12,334 nucleotides of DNA from positions 1-12,334 of the forward strand of contig JAFTMP010000053.1 of assembly GCA_017452335.1 (NCBI GenBank), given 5' to 3'. Made by a program: the position numbers and the translations under genes. The DNA comes from Clostridia bacterium (lineage in GTDB: Bacteria; Bacillota; Clostridia; Oscillospirales; CAG-272). Below are positions 11,794 to 12,334 of this stretch, piece by piece (position 1 is the first letter of the stretch; each line of letters opens with the position of its first letter). Below the pieces are notes generated by a model that saw only the letters and a list, made by a program, of their open reading frames with translations, had not been told where the DNA came from and made no database searches.

Positions 11794-11835
11794 AAAAAAG
11801 ACTTGCTCCGCCGTGAAGCAGAGCAAGTCTTTTTT
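11794..11835. terminator. Bidirectional terminator between converging genes
   Basis: A perfect 15-bp stem: six A and GACTTGCTC (11794-11808) pair with GAGCAAGTC and six T (11821-11835) around a 12-nt loop. It works for the ACT gene on the plus strand and rubredoxin on the minus strand. Confidence 0.92.
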
Positions 11836-11847
11836 ATGGAGGAAAAT

Positions 11848-12003
11848 TTATTCTTGTTCCTCGAATGCGTCCTTACCAAGACCGCAGATGGGGCAGACGA
11901 AGTCTTCGGGAAGGTCTTCCCATTTGGTGCCGGGCGCGATGCCGTTATCGGGATCGCCCAGGGCGGGATCGTATTCATAGCCGCAGGGGCAAACGTATTT
12001 CAT
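11848..12003 (-). CDS. Rubredoxin with a C-x-C-G first ligand pair
   Basis: The 51-aa product is a small Fe(Cys)4 electron carrier. Family hallmarks are YEYDP (9-13), GDPDNGIAPGTKWEDLPEDF (16-35), C37-P-I-C40-G and a final KDAFEE. The first ligand pair is C5-P-C7-G8 instead of the usual C-x2-C-G, one residue shorter, while the rest is intact and the gene has a proper ribosome binding site (AAAAGGAG before ATG 12003). In Clostridia rubredoxin passes electrons from NAD(P)H:rubredoxin oxidoreductase to rubrerythrin and flavodiiron proteins for H2O2 and O2 reduction; here a rubrerythrin lies directly upstream on the same strand. No strong promoter lies between the two, so cotranscription is likely. 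Confidence 0.92.
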   Translation of the reverse strand: MKYVCPCGYEYDPALGDPDNGIAPGTKWEDLPEDFVCPICGLGKDAFEEQE

Positions 12004-12035
12004 AATATATACTCCTTTTGAATTTAATATACCCC

Positions 12036-12120
12036 TAACCCAATCCCCTCATTCAAAGTTTTTGGAGTTCCAAGCACCTTTTTACAAAAAGGTGCTTGGC
12101 GGGTATGGGCAGAGCCCATA
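12036..12120 (-). repeat. Modular palindromic repeat, copy 2
   Basis: Read on the minus strand, the order is the 17-nt hairpin TATGGGCTCTGCCCATA (12120-12104), a 14-bp perfect stem (12099-12086 with 12083-12070) whose core is again CTTTTT/AAAAAG, and the box CAAAAACTTTGAA (12064-12052) followed by a G-run. It lies between rubrerythrin and rubredoxin and could end transcription partially or adjust expression between the two genes. Confidence 0.75.
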
Positions 12121-12130
12121 TATAATCAAA

Positions 12131-12334
12131 TTACTTTCCGAAATATCTCTCAAGCAGACCTGCAAATGCCTTGCCGTGTCTTGCTTCGTCGCGAGCCATT
12201 TCGTGCACGGTGTCGTGGATGGCGTCCAGATTATACTGCTTTGCCATCTTAGCCAGCTCGAACTTGCCTGCGGTTGCGACGTTTTCAGCGGCAACGCGTA
12301 CGGTCAGATTTTCCTTGGTAGAGGTGGATACACA
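12131..12334 (-). CDS. Rubrerythrin family protein, C-terminal part (5' end outside window)
   Basis: The frame is open to the right edge; 67 residues and the stop TAA (12133-12131) are visible. The ferritin-like diiron fold's last helices are clear: TKENLTVRVAAENVATAGKF, then NLDAIHDTVHEMARDEARHG, with the E-x2-R-H ligand motif near the end, followed by KAFAGLLERYFGK. Rubrerythrins reduce hydrogen peroxide in the cytosol of anaerobes, using electrons from rubredoxin. The protein ends right after the ferritin-like part, so if a rubredoxin domain exists it must be N-terminal (reverse rubrerythrin) or be supplied by the separate rubredoxin 128 bp downstream. The N-terminal part and start cannot be judged here. 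Confidence 0.9.
   Translation of the reverse strand, partial: CVSTSTKENLTVRVAAENVATAGKFELAKMAKQYNLDAIHDTVHEMARDEARHGKAFAGLLERYFGK

Overview
The window looks like a chromosomal segment of an anaerobic Clostridia-type Bacillota, probably near Oscillospiraceae or Christensenellaceae. This is inferred from the AAGGAG-type ribosome binding sites, the sigma-A promoters (TTGACA or TTGAAA, 17 nt spacer, TATAAT-like), intrinsic terminators, and a rubrerythrin/rubredoxin oxygen-defence set. No rRNA, tRNA or CRISPR array is visible, and no intact transposase gene.

Left part (1-3098). The 3' end of an unrecognised gene closes with a strong terminator. A divergent pair of operons follows. The minus-strand operon (1652 to 501) encodes a two-helix membrane protein and a zinc-ribbon/DUF2007-like protein, from a clear sigma-A promoter. 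The plus-strand operon (1815-3098) has three overlapping genes of unknown function, and the only good promoter match in front of it fits the late mother-cell sigma-K consensus.

Middle (3235-8511). Five mostly independent plus-strand genes follow: a 412-aa membrane protein of MscS-type conserved TM-helix repeats, an exported C-terminally anchored protein, a Gfo/Idh/MocA oxidoreductase, the nuclease SfsA, and a small DUF3887-like lipoprotein candidate. The 4554-4896 gap is packed with palindromes. One is a modular three-part repeat with a second, inverted copy at 12036-12120.

Right part (8541-12334) is an accessory-looking patch with visible decay. On the minus strand, reading right to left, lie a rubrerythrin (cut by the window edge), a short rubredoxin with an unusual C-x-C-G site, a decayed rubredoxin duplicate, a Nif11-type double-glycine bacteriocin precursor, a frameshifted XRE regulator, a high-molecular-weight rubredoxin (flavin reductase-rubredoxin fusion), and a GNAT acetyltransferase broken by a small deletion. 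A plus-strand ACT-domain gene sits between the two rubredoxin copies.

The most notable items are the orphan bacteriocin precursor with a palindromic divergent control region, the two-copy modular hairpin element whose central stem differs in sequence but stays perfectly paired, the hairpins placed between Shine-Dalgarno and start codon in two neighbouring genes, a cloverleaf-like inverted repeat at 10937-11000, and the C-x-C-G rubredoxin.
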